DNA of 64,000 nucleotides from Pristionchus mayeri (GCA_036245805.1 BTRK01000002.1:5390689-5454688), one strand, 5' to 3'. Positions 46,438 through 57,783 are shown, counted from the stretch's first letter. Numbers and translations are program-made. The notes: generated by a model from the sequence alone, not told the origin.

Positions 46438-46974
46438 GGGAGGGTGACAAAACGGAACCGGACAAAACAGAAACAAATCTCTGCTCCGTCGGGAATCGAC
46501 GTATGGACTAGGGAGTTGTTGCATTATTACTAGTATGAGCTACACTACACCCCCTGATTAGGTCCTCTAACTAGGTGATTATGAGTTTCACTCGCTAACA
46601 ACGTATAGGGGTTCGTGGCCCAAAATTTTGAATTTCAGTGGAAAATCATGGTTAGATAAACATAAGATGTCATAATCAATCAATATTCTAGTACCCCGGT
46701 AATTACTCTAACCCAGAAACTTACGTGTCCATTGGTTTCGGCATTTGTTGTTTATCTAACCATGATTCTCCACTCAAATTCCCAATTTTGGGCAACGAAG
46801 CCCTATACGTTGTTAGAGATTGAAAATCATAATCGCCTACTTAGAGGATCTAATCAGGGTGATGTAGTGTAGCTCATACTGGTAATAATGTAACAACTCC
46901 CAAGTCTATACGTCGATTCCCGACGGAGCAGTGAATTGTTTCTGTTTTGTCTGTTTCCGTTTTGTCACCCTCCC
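46438..46974. mobile_element. 537-bp foldback element
   Basis: Ends GGGAGGGTGACAAAACGGAA and complement; the arms are about 230 bp and roughly 90 per cent alike, including GGGAATCGACGTAT, TATGAGCTACACTACA and AACAACGTATAGGG. The flanking octamers GCATGACA and GCACGACC match at six of eight positions, so an old 8-bp duplication is possible. No coding capacity. Confidence 0.85.
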
Positions 46975-46983
46975 GCACGACCA

Positions 46984-47894
46984 CAGGGTGGTCCAAAAAT
47001 ATGGTGACCGTTTTCTATTGGGTGCCACATTTTTTGCTTTTATTCGATGGCCATACAATCGCGCATGGTTGTTGCTCAGACATGTGCCTAGTTAGCGTTC
47101 CAATTTCAGCTCTTAGCGCATTATTGTTTCTGAGTATCATTCATTTTTCTGAACTAGTTACTGAATTGGCACGAAATTTCGCCTCAAGGTAGGTCGAATT
47201 CAAGAGATTCCTATAAAAAAAAGTAAACGAGGCACGGACATCTCCCCATTTTTACTGAAGTCAGTGGTACATGTAGAATTGAAATATACTATTTCTGACT
47301 AGAAGTTACGTGTAATGTTGTCGTGAGAATTAAAAATATACGATTTTTGCGAACGGAGCGCTGGGGACAATCATTCATAGATCTCCCGCGAACGTAAATG
47401 CAAACACAGAAGTTTTCAAATGCCTCTAAAAATCATAATTCGCTGTGTTGATGTCAAATGCTAACCGATAAATTAATACGACTATTCGGTACGCGAAAAC
47501 CAGAATATCGAATTTTGAGGTCGTAATTTGTTGAAAATATTGACTTTCATTCACTCCAAAATAACATTTTCATCTAAATGCTTGACCGGATTTGCAAATA
47601 GAATTCGAAAGGATAATGATTGGACAAAATTATGACCCTTTTATACATATGCAATTTGCTAAATTTGCACTGTTTTAAGCTAGCGAAGGCAAATAACTAA
47701 GCGGCGCACGGCATACTTTTCCTGATGTACATTTTAATTCTCAGAATAGATCGTGCCCAATCTAATCAGCTGAAAACCTCAATATAGGTAGCCTGAATAA
47801 ACAGCTATTTATATTTATGAAAGTGAGCCACAAGCCACACTCGTTCTCGAGAAACGATTGAAAAACTTTGTCACCATATTTATGGACCACCCTG
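46984..47894. mobile_element. TIR element CAGGGTGGTCCA, 911 bp
   Basis: CAGGGTGGTCCAAAAATATG at the left and CATATTTATGGACCACCCTG at the right are inverted and nearly identical for about 30 bp. TA follows the right end; CA precedes the left, probably a mutated TA, so a Tc1-like origin is likely. Inside, a plus-strand hydrophobic frame (ALSALLFLSIIHFSELV, donor GTAGGT at about 47191) is not transposase-like and may be chance or a captured exon. Confidence 0.75.
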
Positions 47895-48106
47895 TACATG
47901 TATCACGCAACTATTCATGAAAACATAATTGGATGATTCAGGGAGTCTTCAATAATTACATTCAACAAGCAGTCCGCATATTATCTTCACGTTGGAGGAT
48001 CTCCAGTTATTATAAAGGAATGTTGGCAGAAATCAAACCAATATTAGGCGCTAGCAAATTTGAAGAGGTTCATGTTTTGAAATATTATTTTTCTTTATTA
48101 TACCTA

Positions 48107-49643
48107 CAGTCGAACCGGAAAGTCACCGTACACTTTTTGAATTTGTTGTATATTTTTGCACAGGAAATGCATCAATCTGGCACTCAGGTATGATGTACCA
48201 AATCTATCGGAGATTATGATCATGGTATTATGGTATGACGTCATCGTAGTGATGACGCAATCAATCTGCACTTATTCAAAACGGCATTATTCTTACATAG
48301 ATTTTTTCCTGCTCGCCATACTTTCCATGATTGGAGATATGACCGAGGCCTACCCAGAATAAATTTTTGAAGGTGCTGCTCGGTCGCAGATTTGTTGCAG
48401 CGAAGCTGCAAAAACAGGATCTGAAATTCGAAACGGCTTCTAGAGTAGCTAGAGTCCCGTTCAAAGCATAAAAAAAAAACACCCACAATCCACCCAAAAA
48501 AGCACCCACAATCCAACCCAAAACCAAAAAAGCACCCACAATCCACCCACAATCCCCACCCACACGCTCGCCCGAGCCCAAAATACCACCTGATCTCCCT
48601 TCTTCGACGCCTTCAAGGCATAATCTCTCTCCTACCCTGATGGTGAATAAAGTATAAGTATAAGTATAAGTATAAAAATGATCGCCATCATGAGTACACA
48701 TTATCCTGAGAATATGAATACGATATCTCATAATTTGCCCTTAGGGCATGAAAAAATCACTTTTTTGGTTGCCCATTTTTTGGACATCCATAACTTTACG
48801 GAAAAGTTTAGTAAAAATCTGATCTTTATCTGGTAATGTTCAAAATGTATTGAAGAACTGAATTCCAACTTTTTAGAGCGTTTGAATATCTTTCCGGCCC
48901 GCGGCGTGCGTTTTTCGGAGGCATACTAGGGTCGGGAAACACCTTGTTTACCCCTATGGGCGAGAGAGTGCAGACGACGAGAGTGCGTAAACAGGGTGTT
49001 TTCCGACCCTAGTATACCTCCGAAAAACGCATGCCGCGGGCTGGAAAGATATCCAAACACTCTAAAAAGTTGGAATTCAGTTCTTCAATACATTTTGAAC
49101 ATTACCAGATAAAAATCAGATTTTTACTAAACTTTTACTTAAAGTTATGGATGTCCAAAAAATGGTCATTCAAAAAAGGTGATTTTTTCATGCCCTGAGG
49201 GCAAATTATGATATATCGTATTCATATTCTCAGGATAATGTGTACTCATGATGGCGATCATTTTTATGCTTTGAACGGGACTCTAGCTACTCTAGAAGCC
49301 GAGTTCCGAATTTCAGATCATGTTTTTGCAGCTTCGCTGCAGCAAATCTGCTACCGAGCAGCACCTTCAAAAATTTATTCTGTGTAGGCATCGGTCATAT
49401 CTCCAATCGTAGAAAGTATGGCAAGCAGGAAAAAATCTATGAAAGAATAATCCCGTTTTGAAAAAGTACAGATTGATTGCGCCATCACTACGCAATAACT
49501 ATGCGATGACGTCGTACCATAATACCATAATCATAATCTCCGATAGATTTGGTACATCATACCTGAGTGCCAGATTGATGCATTTCCTGTGCAAAAATAT
49601 ACAACAAATTCAAAAAGTGTACGGTGACTTTCCGGCGCGACTG
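48107..49643. mobile_element. Foldback element F1, copy 2 (complete, 1,537 bp)
   Basis: Both ends read CAGTCGnnCCGGAAAGTCAC inward and are flanked by TA (48105-48106 and 49644-49645), so this is a Tc1/mariner-type non-autonomous element. Arms are about 660-700 bp and meet near 48965 in a GAGAGAGTGCAGACGACGAG core. The left arm holds an extra 200-bp insert (about 48476-48672) absent from the right arm. No transposase. Confidence 0.92.
48476..48672 (+). mobile_element. Short retroposed insert in foldback arm
   Basis: The opposite arm shows the empty site (CAAAGCATAAAAATGATCGC). The insert starts with a run of A, contains several imperfect repeats of CACCCACAATCCA, and ends GTGAATAAAG then (TATAAG)n and ATAAAA. 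The flanking ATAAAA may be the target duplication. A tandem-repeat tail and target duplication fit the 3' end of a truncated non-LTR retrotransposon. Confidence 0.65.
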
Positions 49644-49689
49644 TATCAACTGTTGAAATTGAGTCGTTCGTGTATATTAAGCCAAATCG

Positions 49690-50680
49690 CCGTTTACCTA
49701 TCACGGATCTCCTGTAAAAATGCAGGAAAATCAGACCCATGTGCGACAGAAAAAAATTTGGGTAATGGATATCGATGAAACGAAAAATACTGGCAAAAGT
49801 GATGACGAGGAAGACTCCTATCAACTTCGTTTTTCAAAATTTACATGTTTTGACCTACCAGTTTGGAAGGCTATATCTCCGTCAATTGTTGACCTACAGC
49901 AATCGCATTTTTTTATTCGATGTGTATTCATGTAATCTACAAATAAGTTATTTTATGCTATATGCGGAAATTAAATCTTTGCTTAGTTTTGCTCAAAAAA
50001 CGTACTTTTTGATTCGCAACTAGCTTTTATGATCAAAAAGTCACGATTTGTATCTTTGATTCGGATTCGCCACCACAGAATTGGGGTACCTACATAGTTA
50101 ATTAGTCATAACTCGAGGAGTATCATATCGCCACGCAGTAGGGGCAATCTGAAATGTATCTCGCTTACGTCTTATGCAAATTCGCAAAATAAGCCTACTA
50201 AGATATAGCTCTAGAGTAGATCTCCAAGAATGGCTCAGGGGTCCAAGACGCTAAAGTTGTTTTCGAGGGCAAAAGTTGTCAAACGTTGTCAAAAGCTCTT
50301 TCAGAGATTTACAGTTGCATGAGTCCAGTGATCTTAAACAGAGTTCTACGACGAACGCTTTAGGACGTGTCTCGAAAAAGAAACTTTGAACAAAACTAAG
50401 TAATGACGTAATTTCCGCACTTAGCATAAAGGAACTTTTTTGTAGATTTCCTGGATACGCATCGAATGGAAAAGAATACGGCCCCTGTAGGTCAAAAATT
50501 TACTTATACAGCCTTCCAAAGAGGTAGGTCAAAAATGCAATTTTTGAAAAACGAAGTTGATAGGCGTGTTCCTCGTCATCACTTTGGCCAGTATTTCTCG
50601 TTTCATCGAAATCCATGACCCAATTTTTTTCTGTCGCGTCGGTTCCTGCATTATGAGATCCGTACTATGCAATTCACTTG
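49690..50680. mobile_element. Degenerate foldback element, about 1 kb
   Basis: 49700-50030 and 50370-50670 are inverted copies of each other (GATGAAACGnnAAATACTGGC, AGTGATGACGAGGAA, CCTATCAACTTCG, TTGACCTAC). Identity falls off toward the centre, leaving about 340 bp of unpaired spacer. Ends are not sharply defined. Confidence 0.75.
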
Positions 50681-51004
50681 AAAGAGAAAAATTAAAGCAT
50701 GCGGTCAGTATATTCTCACTTTACTCTTGGGAGTTTTCATACTCTCCCGATATGCGAGTACAAAATAAGACATGCGTTTCACATAAAATCAGGATGTGAT
50801 GACTCATTTTCGGACGCAAATTTATGTACAAAGTATAAAAAATAAAAGAAATTATGATCGCATCCCTATTCGTAATCACTTCTATATTTACCATACATTT
50901 GCCCCAATCCTCTTTGAGTTTCCGCAATCCATCGTAAATGCAGCACGTACGATTTCTTAGGATATGCGTATTGTCAAAAAAAAACAAAGTGCATGAAATT
51001 TTAG

Positions 51005-51429
51005 ACCTCGCAGTCCGTGGTAAAGGACACTTTAGTAACGGTTAAAATCCATAAAATAATACATCGCCGGAGCTTCGTTCAGATAAGAAACCTTTTGTGG
51101 GCAATGGACAAGAAAGATAAGCATAATGTTCTAGCATATTATGAATTATGGAAGATGGGAGCGGAAGATATGGTGAGATATATTGTTGTCAAAAAATATA
51201 AGTTGTAAGCGCATCTCTGCAGAAATTGGTTTTATTAAGGCAATCCTATTGGTTTTTATATATAATTATTTCGAGAAAATTGAGATAAACATTTAAGATT
51301 ATGGATGAGAAAAAACGACGATCTATCTCCGAAATTATGGACAAATGGGAGCGAAGCGATGCGTACAACGTCTTCAAACAAGATCGGTTGTATTGGATTC
51401 CCATGCCCGGTTCTGGAGAATGCTTCTGA
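51005..51429 (+). CDS. Unassigned gene, last two exons
   Basis: An exon 51005-51172 (acceptor ATTTTAG, donor GTGAGA, 56 codons, phase 0) joins in phase to 51298-51429 (acceptor TTTAAG, stop TGA). Text: IIHRRSFVQIRNLLWAMDKK, LAYYELWKMGAEDM, then RSISEIMDKWERSDAYNVF and DRLYWIPMPGSGECF. It is charged and helical with aromatic residues and has no membrane segment. The 5' part is not found; a degenerate foldback ends about 330 bp upstream and may have disrupted it. Confidence 0.45.
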
Positions 51430-51988
51430 AAATGAACCTAAAATGTTTATTCTTCCAAAGATGTTATTTATATTTTACCGTATACCATGAGTTTATGTGA
51501 ATCACGTCAAAGAATAAACATTACAATAAATGTAGCAAAATTTTCACTTGGAAGCTTTACAATTAGCAGATTAATAATAGTGTTTTAGTGCGCCATCGAC
51601 TCAACGAAAGAACTATAATTGTCTAAACAACATGTGTATCGGGAACGAAGTCATAACTTCATGTTGAGTTTATTGGAAATGCCTCACACATTCTCATTTT
51701 CCCCGTTTGCATTGCATATCGCATTCAACACTTTTACACGGTTTATCTATTGGGACGGGATACTCTAAATAGTGAGACCGATTTCAAATTGGAAAGCATT
51801 GAAGTAATAACTGGCCAAATATTTCAAATTGTTTATGCATTTCTCTTCATCAAAAATAGTCATGTCATAACCTTTACCCGTATCCCTTTCAACGAATCTT
51901 TCGCAATGGATTGTGTAGCAGTGACCCTGTTCGATGAAGCCCTTAGATCTCGATCACCATTTCTATTCATTCTATTCCGCCTTCTACT

Positions 51989-53460
51989 CAATCACGACTC
52001 CAGATTGTATGAATCGCACTTTCCGACTCTAAGAGCAACACGAAGCACTTCCTTTTCGAGAACTTTCCTTTTCTAGAGTCCAAACTATCAGTGTTTTATA
52101 ACGATTTCCTGATGGCGCCACAAATTCTCTACTTTTAGGATTATTGACAAAGCTGTTGACAGATTTCTGAATGATGAACGCAAGTCATGCATCGACGATC
52201 AAAAGATTACCTAATAAGATGCTTTTTTAGTAAATAAAATGGTTTTAAACTGAACAAATGCTTATCTGCCACGAGCAAGAATTGATGCAAAATCTATCAA
52301 CGACCAGAAACTAACAATATGCAGAGCTAGACACCACGGACGCTCTTTGATTAGATAAAATGATCAGAAAGACACGTAGTGTCCTCTCCAAATTCCTGGG
52401 GCAAATGCGCAAATAACGCCAATTGTTTACACCCGGAAAAGAATAATATCCCGCTAAGTATGTTTTCCGCCACGCGAATGAGTGAGTTCACAAAACAAGG
52501 GGTATTCCGCGTAATAGAGGTGCACTCGTTCAGTCTGAGTCACCCTTTTGGCCCGGTTTCAATGGTGGATCACCCCATAAAAGTGTCGTCAGGTCGGGAT
52601 TGTCGCAAGGGTACTATGAACCCTAATATGTGATTGAGCAGTGAGGGTCCAATTTGCCTGGTGGCTCCATTGAAAGTCGTGACGGTTCATTGGCGTACTA
52701 TGATCTCATCACGGCTGATTATGCTGTACTGAGCTATTCATGTTCACAAACAATCCACAATTTTAGATTTGCACAATCCGCCTCATTTTGCGTCAGATTA
52801 TACGGATTTTCACCCTCACATTTCACGTTTGATCTCTTTAGCGACTCTCTCGTCATAATTTCACTGGTTTCCACGAAACGATTACATGTACAATCGGATG
52901 ATGGAATCGGCTGTCAGCCCCCCTACGAACCGAAATCTCACAGAGCACATAATGTGGCGACACATTAGGAGAATGAGCAGACCGTAGTCCCTGATGTTAA
53001 TCAGATGAGCTACCGTAATCCATGATTACTACCGTATACCTGGTCAAACATGATGGTCAAGTTTTACCTCGTATTCTTATCACATTCGGCAAAGTCAACT
53101 TTCACAGACTGGATTCTGACTTTCTCTTTTACACGATCTACTTCGTAATAGATTCATTAGAAGCTTCTCATCTAGAGAAAATGCTTTGCTTTCCGAAATG
53201 CGATCACTAAAATACTGAACATTATCCGGAGTCAAGATCGTTTATCTCAAAACTTTTCACCCATGCCTACTAGAAATTAAGGACTGAACTGAGAATGAGT
53301 CAGCTTGACCCGGTAGATCACTGATTTTGGCGTAGGTCGATCTAAAGTGATGACATTTGAATTCTGCGTTCAGATGTTTCACAAGCTGCAAACAATGACT
53401 AACCGGATTAGGTGTTGCACTTTAAGCTTCGTACCTCTCTGGAGCCCGACAAAACTTAGC
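51989..53460 (+). repeat. Segmental duplication, copy B
   Basis: Partner of 44057-45680, in the same orientation about 7.9 kb apart. The copies differ by small indels along most of their length, but 52703-52995 is almost identical to 44815-45105. Downstream, copy B continues into remnants of the tandem CxxC gene family. Confidence 0.88.
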
Positions 53461-53495
53461 GCCGTGACCGATCTTCCTAAATGTTCACTCGATTC

Positions 53496-53598
53496 TAGAG
53501 TTCGAGAAATGGAACCACGGTCTCTTCATTCTACACACTCCCTCGCCGCTCGACCGGTCGTGTGTAAAATGAGGCAGTGAACCGAATTACGAACTCTA
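53496..53598. mobile_element. Palindromic MITE, subfamily P2
   Basis: 103 bp, ends TAGAGTTCGAGAAATG and GAACTCTA, flanked by a perfect 8-bp duplication CTCGATTC (53488-53495 and 53599-53606). The arms are partly deleted compared with 16354-16465. It lies next to the exon-2 remnant of the decayed CxxC gene. Confidence 0.88.
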
Positions 53599-54521
53599 CT
53601 CGATTCCCAGCTTCATCTCCCACGTCTCGAGAGCTTCAGGTATGCTTCAGGCTGTCCTCTTATGTTTTCAGATTACTTTGAAATCGATGGTTCGATCGAT
53701 ACGATTACAAAAACAACAACAACAACAACAAAAAACACAATTACAGTAAAAGTGGTTACTTTTTATCATTCCACGTGCTCCGCGCTTAGACATATCAGAC
53801 GGACGTTTTATCGTCCATATGACGACTTCACGCACGTAAGCTCCTGAGGTATTTATTTAATGTATTTCTGATGTGTTTTTGGAGCTCAAGATGTCTAAAG
53901 ACCATTTTATGACAAAAAATCAGGTCCTAAATTCTAGACAAGGCATCCCTGGGAACGTTCCATAGAAGTACTTTGGACAGCAGGATTACGTGATCCTAGC
54001 AGTAGTCGGCCTTGCCGCACTACACCACCTAGCGTAGTCGTTTACGACTATATATTCGCTAGACGTGGCTGCACCTTTACCTTTTTTTGCCTGGTCCCAA
54101 CTAATTCCGAAACAATTGCATTTCTCGCTCGCTCTCTTCTCATATAACCATGTACGCCATCTCATGCATATTGTAAGGATGGCCGAAAGTGCAAGGACGG
54201 AGATCCTGTCAATGTTGGTTTTATTTATTGGATTGCCAAGCATCGAAAATGGTTTTCGAAAATACTCACGTGATTTCTTATCTTCAATCGGTCCCTGTTT
54301 CAAAAAGGTTTAATTTGTTCACACTGTCGAAAGCATACCATTTAAAAAGCCGTTTTTGTAATTCAACATTGATAATTAATATTTTGTAGGACCACAATCC
54401 CTCCAAGTTGTGGGAGGATTCCTCATTCGCAGGTTGGTAGCCACTCTTCTCGAGGAAATAGCTGGCCCATTGGAAAATTTGGAGACAATTGAGAGGCATT
54501 CGAAAAGGACGAATCTGCTGA
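53599..54521 (+). pseudogene. Fourth CxxC-family copy, remnant exons
   Basis: 53599-53639 resembles the end of exon 2 (TCATCTCCCACGTCTCGAGA, then a GTATGC donor). 54390-54521 resembles exon 4: acceptor TTTTGTAG, CCCTCCAAGTTGTGGGAGGA, donor GTATG at the same place as the functional copy. It is 132 nt instead of 133; the one-base deletion causes a stop. A short exon-3 match was not found; a copy of dispersed repeat R1 lies between. A truncated RTE begins about 35 bp after exon 4 and replaces the rest. Confidence 0.7.
53950..54083 (+). repeat. Dispersed repeat R1, copy 3
   Basis: Same order of blocks as 22445-22539 with extra flank shared with 3420-3530 (GGAACGTTCC, AGCAGGATTACGTGATCCTA). The longest of the three copies. 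Confidence 0.7.
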
Positions 54522-54554
54522 GTATGTTTCACCTCCTTTTTTAATAAACAACAC

Positions 54555-55794
54555 AACAATCACTCGCGTTGTTCTCAAACGAATCGAATCATCAATTGAA
54601 GAGGCTGAATCGCACACTCAGACCGGATTCCGGAAAGGTCACTGCACTCTCAACAATCTTCACTCGATCAAACAACTCGCAGAACGCACGCACGAATACG
54701 GAATGCACCTCTACTTGGGATTCGTGGATTTTCGGAAGGCATTTGACTGTGTGGAATGGAACTCTGTTTGGCACGCACTGTGGATCGCTAGAGTGCACCC
54801 GACTCTAATCCATCTCTTGCGTCGCCTCTACGAATCTTCCTCTACTCTCATCCGTGTCAACGAGGATTTGGTTCCAGTTGAAGTGCGGAGAGGAGTTCGC
54901 CAAGGAGACACTCTCTCCCCATGTCTCTTCAATGCCGTCTTGAGATACGCTATGAATGAAATCGATTGGGAGAACAACGGAATATCGATCGATGGCCGCA
55001 ACCTGAGTCACTTAGAGTACGCAGACGACATTGTTCTAATCGCAAAGAGTCGCCCCGAACTGGAGAACATGATGAAGAAACTTATGGAGGCTTGCGCGCG
55101 CGTTGGTCTTGAAGTAAATCCATCCAAGACCGTACTTCTAACCTCGTGCACCTCCACCCGAGCACCCATTGTCATCGACAATCTGAAGTTCAACTTTGCC
55201 GAATCCACCACCTATCTAGGCGGAAGAATCTCACTTCCCCTTGACTACTCAGCAGAACTTGAGCACAGAATTCGTCTGGGTTGGTTCGCATGGAGCAAGC
55301 TCTCGTACCTCCTCTCTTCACGCATTCTACCCGTGAAAACAAAGCGGCGCCTTTTCAACAGTTGTGTCATGTCTACGATACTCTATGGCAGCGAGCTATG
55401 GGCCCTACGAGCAAGTGACAAGGAGCGACTAAGTGTGACTCAGCGTAAGATGGAGCGGAAAATGCTCGGAATCAGCTTGCGAGATCGATGGAGGAACGTG
55501 AACATCCGCAACGCAACAGGAGTCCGTGACTGGAATCAGGAGGCTATGAGAAGGAAGGCAATTTGGGCGTTGAAACTGCGACGAATGGATATGGAAGAAT
55601 GGAGCAGAGCGACTACTATGTGGATACCTTACAACAGGACGCGCTCACCGGGTCAGCCTAAACCCCGATGGAGAGATGATCTCAGAAGAACTATTGGAGC
55701 GAGATGGTGGAACGCAACTGCTGAAGAATACCGACCCTTCCTCATCTTGCGTTAACGCATGACGTGATAAATATTGATTGATTGATTGATTGAT
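54555..55794 (+). mobile_element. 5'-truncated RTE, near-intact reverse transcriptase part
   Basis: Begins abruptly at ACAATCACTCGCGTTG, a point inside the reverse transcriptase, and runs to the stop at 55755 and a short (ATTG)n tail at about 55772-55794. The start matches 63802 onward almost base for base. Loss of the 5' part is the usual result of incomplete target-primed reverse transcription. Confidence 0.9.
54557..55755 (+). pseudogene. RTE reverse transcriptase, 5'-truncated
   Basis: One open frame continues to 55755. It carries FVDFRKAFDCVEWN, GVRQGDTLSP, HLEYADDIVLIAKS (catalytic YADD), the thumb region (LLTSCTSTRAP, YLGGRI) and the RTE C terminus (RWRDDLRRTIGARWW). The endonuclease and the first reverse transcriptase motifs are absent and there is no own promoter, so the fragment cannot function alone despite its open frame. 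Confidence 0.85.
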
Positions 55795-56515
55795 GTTTTT
55801 ATGATCTCTCAGCAGTGGAACGTATGTTCCAGGTTGCAAGTAGCATCCATTGCGTGATGTTTATAACACTACTGCCATTCGTCGTGAGAGTTTGGGAAAC
55901 GGTACCTCTAGTTCTCCATAGTCGATTGGAAGGTTCATCATATTCACCGTCACTACTTACCCATCGTAGGTTGTCTAATGGTGGAATTGCAACGACTGCA
56001 TGTCTGTGGGCACTGAAGAGTCATCAGGTTGTAGTAGGCAGGCACGCTGCAGTAGCTGATCCTGAACATTGAAGAATTTTGTCATGGCAATATCTAGTTT
56101 GTTGCATGGGAGTGTTAGAGCGAGGGAAAGCTATTGTATACTACATATTTAAACTGTCTGCACGAGGGGCTGTAATAGTGAGCAAAAGAGGGCATACACT
56201 GAATATGGAAGAAGACTTACAATTATTATATTTATGAAATATTAACTGAAAGGGTCAAATTCCTCACATATCAGCGCAATCCGAGGTACAAGCATCAGTT
56301 AATAACAGCATCGCGAAAGTGAACCTCCTCGGATTCCTCCCCGCAAAGCAGGTATAGGGATTCACTTGGTCGATGCAGCCTGTAAGTTGTTGTTTTCATT
56401 TTTGTAAATCCTTAAATCAAGCCTGATTGTTTCCGATTTTGCAAAGCCGTAATGTCTAGATAGTTAGATAGATATAACAAAGCATGTTTACATATTATTT
56501 TGATTCGAACCAGAC
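55795..56515. other. Unassigned
   Basis: A plus-strand frame at 55815-56072 has no splice context. Nothing else is recognised. The sequence becomes C/T-rich from about 56520. Confidence 0.4.
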
Positions 56516-56518
56516 AGG

Positions 56519-57783
56519 GTGAATTGCGAGAGGGGAGAGGGAGGGGAGATGCGCAAACATTCTGTCCCCTATACGCAACACCGTCTCTCCTCCTCCTTCC
56601 CTCTCCCCCTCTCTTCCCGTTCCCCATTTATTCCATCTCTCCCCTCCTCCTCACTTACTCTTCCCCGAGCGGCTGCCTCACCACGATCCGCTCTAATCAC
56701 TGTCACACTGACGACACCTGAGGGATCACATTCAAGTCGTGCGTTCTCAGCAGAACACGTGCGCAATCATTCAAGTCGTGCGTTCCCAACAGAACACGTG
56801 CGCATCACTTCACCGACGATGATTACTACGCAACAGTCACTCGTCACACATCATTCCCCTTCATCTTCTTCACGCAGCACTGAATCACAACGCCACCCAG
56901 AGACTTCCGCATCGACGATGGCGACTTCCGAACAGTCCCTAGTCACTCATTCACCCCAGTCGGCTGTCATCACTACATGCAGCACTGGATCACATCCGCG
57001 CACAGAGGAACCCGCACAGCCAGAGGCAGCCACACAGGCACTCACTACCCATCCTCCCCCATCATCCAATCTATCTCACTCGCCCATGCGCTTGCCTTAC
57101 AACGCGCCCCATTCATCTTCTCCCATGCAAACCCGCGCTTATCCCTTCGACCCTCCCGACCCCGCGCGTTCATCTACGAGCCTCACCTGGAAGCTGCGGA
57201 GTACTGTCTGTGGGCGGCTGTGATCCAGAGTCCACTACCTTGTTGGCCGTGGAATGTTGAAGTGAAGATGTGTGGACTGAAGTGGGACTGTGCAACAGTC
57301 ACTCATCATGCATCGCTCCCGTCCCCTCCCACATTCAACACTGGGTCTCATCAGCACCCAGAGGAGTTCGTAGTACCACAGGGCTCTACAGAGGCGCTCG
57401 CTACCCATTCCCTCATCCATCCACCATTCATCACTAGTCATCCCGCATTCCCTGCGCATCCTCCCGCGCATCTTCATGAGGTTTCAGCTGAGCCTTCCCA
57501 ATCTGTCGCGCCCACTTCCGCGCACTCACTCAAGGTTGCAACTGAACCTTTCCATCCTTTCGCGCTAACTTCCACAAATCAGCATGTGCTCCCCAAGGAG
57601 CCTCCCCATCCCTCAGTTCACGTTCCCGCGCACTCACTTGAGGTGTCGCACGAGCCTTCCCACAGTTCCACGCACTTCCCAGCGCATAGCCAGCTTGAAT
57701 TATTACAAATTCTGCCGAACCTGCACATTATGGAAAACGTTAAAATATCTAGCTTTTCCAGCGTACACACTGCATGCTGTTAG
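56519..57783 (+). CDS. Low-complexity Pro/Ser/Thr/His-rich repeat protein, possibly decayed
   Basis: Two overlapping plus frames (56519-57223 and 56977-57783) contain related tandem repeats. QSLVTHHSPSSSSRST, QSLVTHSPQSAVITTCSTG and VTHHASLPSPPTFNTG begin three units of about 100-350 bp, each followed by a HPEE/TEEP motif. A 27-bp repeat encodes HSSRAFSAEHVR and HSSRAFPTEHVR. Near the end, units of about 66 bp encode HLHEVSAEPSQS, HSLKVATEPFHP and HSLEVSHEPSHS. The repeat register moves from the first to the second frame near 57200, so there is a frameshift or an intron. The C-rich composition differs from all surroundings. It could be a mucin-like secreted or structural protein, but no signal peptide is seen at 56519. 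Confidence 0.4.

Noticed and set aside
48276..48731. Minus-strand frame rich in Gly/Val/Phe across the foldback insert
   Set aside because: It arises from the CACCCACAATCC repeats and the TATAAG tail of a retroposed insert, not from a gene.
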